Of a DNA stretch of 6,630 nucleotides, positions 5,842-6,630 are shown piece by piece; position 1 is the stretch's first letter, and every line of letters begins with the position of its first letter. The notes beneath the pieces were generated by a model, which saw only the letters and a program-made list of their open reading frames with translations, did not search any database and was not told the origin of the DNA. The stretch comes from an uncultured Clostridia bacterium (GTDB lineage: Bacteria > Bacillota > Clostridia > Christensenellales > Borkfalkiaceae), in contig CAKQMM010000063.1 in the NCBI GenBank assembly GCA_934254755.1, positions 1 to 6,630 on the forward strand, given 5' to 3'. The translations under genes and the position numbers were made by a program.

Positions 5842-5934
5842 AAAAACATAATAAAACCCCGCCGAAATCAAATGATATGCGCCCCGAAAGTCAAACACTA
5901 TCTGAGGCGCGTATCAAAATCAAATGGCGGGGTT
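5842..5934 (-). terminator. Elaborate nested-dyad terminator of the SH3-like membrane protein gene
   Basis: On the minus strand this begins 18 nt after the stop of the upstream gene. The outer stem is AACCCCGCC (5926-5934) with GGCGGGGTT (5855-5863), 9 pairs, followed by the T-rich tract TTTTATTATGTTTTT, so it meets the intrinsic-terminator criteria. Inside it is a second stem, TGATACGCGCC (5906-5916) with GGCGCATATCA (5873-5883), 10 pairs and one C-A mismatch. The stems are separated by a symmetric 9-by-9 internal loop and closed by a 22-nt apical loop. The complexity exceeds a simple terminator: a structured RNA or a dispersed palindromic element is possible. On the plus strand no comparable T-tract follows. 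Confidence 0.75.
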
Positions 5935-5952
5935 AAGTTTTGTGTAAAAATT

Positions 5953-6630
5953 TTACTGCCTTGACTTAAACAGCAGCTTAAATTCAAGTATCAGCGCGGC
6001 GGCGACGACGGTAAATGAAATTATAAACAGCATAAGAGCAGTGCGCTTTCTTGCCGCGCCGTTGCCGTCCGTTTTTATCGTAACCGTTTTCGTATCGTTA
6101 AAGTCGAAATATTCGCCGCTTCTTTCGGCGTAGCCGAGCGGAAGGTATCCCATGTCGCCGCTTTCGGTTTTTATAAGCGCGAAAGTTTTATCGTTATAAG
6201 TTACGGTTTTTATAAGATAAATTTTTTCGCCTTCGCTAATCTCACCTACCTTATAATTATCGTCTACAATCGGCTTAGAGGTAAGCGTAACGTTTGCGGT
6301 CGAATATCTTACTTCTTCGTCGTAATTTTTAATATAAATGCCGTAAGTTTCGTAATTTTCGGGCAGAATAACCGAAATCGCGCCGCCTGGGACGACTTTA
6401 TCTCGCTTTATAAGCGAGTTGGTGTTTTTAGAACAAGCCGCTAAGTAATAGTCGGGGTTTTGCCCGTCGATTATAACGTAAACCTTGTCGGTGTTTAGGT
6501 TTTGCACTGCCGAAATCGACTTGAAAAACCTTTCGCCGCCGACGAAATTAAATTCGTCCACGGGTACTTTAAAAAGTTTCGAGTTTTTAGTGACCAGCAT
6601 AAATTCGGGTTCTCTTAAAACTTCCGTTTT
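5953..6630 (-). CDS. Membrane-anchored protein with SH3-like region, N-terminus beyond the window
   Basis: I do not recognise the family. The frame stays open from the Met at 6600 to the right edge (codons K-T-E-V-L-R-E-P-E-F precede it), so this Met is probably internal and at least 225 residues are present. Counting from it, the protein is beta-rich with no catalytic signature. Residues about 105-160 (SKPIVDDNYKVGEISEGEKI then GYLPLGYAE) resemble a bacterial SH3-like module: a VGEISEGEKIYLIK strand pair, then a SGDMGYLPLGY closing strand. A basic GAARKR (181-186) leads into one hydrophobic segment (about 187-207, LMLFIISFTVVAAALILEF), ending KLLFKSRQ. The basic tail suggests a cytoplasmic C-terminus with the beta domains outside, provided an N-terminal signal lies beyond the window. 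A cell-envelope sensing or binding role is only a guess. It is transcribed separately from the metallophosphoesterase, being ended by the nested-dyad terminator. Confidence 0.8.
   Translation of the reverse strand, partial: KTEVLREPEFMLVTKNSKLFKVPVDEFNFVGGERFFKSISAVQNLNTDKVYVIIDGQNPDYYLAACSKNTNSLIKRDKVVPGGAISVILPENYETYGIYIKNYDEEVRYSTANVTLTSKPIVDDNYKVGEISEGEKIYLIKTVTYNDKTFALIKTESGDMGYLPLGYAERSGEYFDFNDTKTVTIKTDGNGAARKRTALMLFIISFTVVAAALILEFKLLFKSRQ

Noticed and set aside
5748..5936. A 62-codon plus-strand frame in the AT-rich gap
   Set aside because: It runs through the nested dyad, has low-complexity composition and no ribosome site, and matches no protein pattern.
5944..5956. Short palindrome GTAAAAATTTTAC at the stop of the SH3-like gene
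   Set aside because: It is AT-only in the core with almost no loop, and the adjacent GC-rich nested dyad already explains termination.

Overview
The window is bacterial and densely coded, with mixed base composition, AT-rich intergenic gaps, short polycistronic spacing and UAA stops on all seven visible gene ends. The gene mix is a cytoplasmic GH36 alpha-galactosidase, sugar oxidoreductase and isomerase, an orphan radical SAM/SPASM protein, a small XRE regulator and intrinsic terminators with U-runs. It suggests an anaerobic, carbohydrate-fermenting Bacillota (Clostridia-like, possibly a gut or rumen lineage). This placement is inference from gene content and style, not a marker gene.

Left block, 1-3187, plus strand: the C-terminal part of a GH36 alpha-galactosidase (gene cut by the left edge), 27 nt, a medium-chain dehydrogenase/reductase (MDR) with an altered zinc site, a 1-nt overlap (TAATG), and a TIM-barrel sugar isomerase/epimerase of the xylose-isomerase-like family. 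This reads as one operon. A coherent but unproven scheme is that the glycosidase releases a galactosyl sugar, the MDR oxidises a sugar or polyol, and the TIM barrel isomerises or epimerises the product.

Middle, 3188-4720, plus strand: a 77-nt gap with a strong GC-rich hairpin that lacks a T-tract, then a radical SAM enzyme with a shortened SPASM-like C-terminal cysteine cluster and no visible peptide substrate. After a 90-nt AT-rich gap comes a small XRE/Cro-type regulator (start chosen at 4387). Its putative promoter has an inverted repeat over the -35 region, suggesting autoregulation. A perfect 10-bp hairpin with T-runs on both sides (4686-4720) is a bidirectional terminator between convergent genes.

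Right block, 4760-6630, minus strand: a complete calcineurin-like metallophosphoesterase with all metal-ligand motifs, its own AT-rich upstream region with a candidate promoter, then an 80-nt nested dyad that terminates the next minus-strand gene. That last gene is cut by the right edge; its product ends in a single membrane helix and carries an SH3-like beta-rich region.

The most unusual item is the 80-nt dyad at 5855-5934, whose two stems are separated by a symmetric 9x9 internal loop. I see no phage, transposase, CRISPR array, tRNA or rRNA, and no gene-free stretch above 300 nt.
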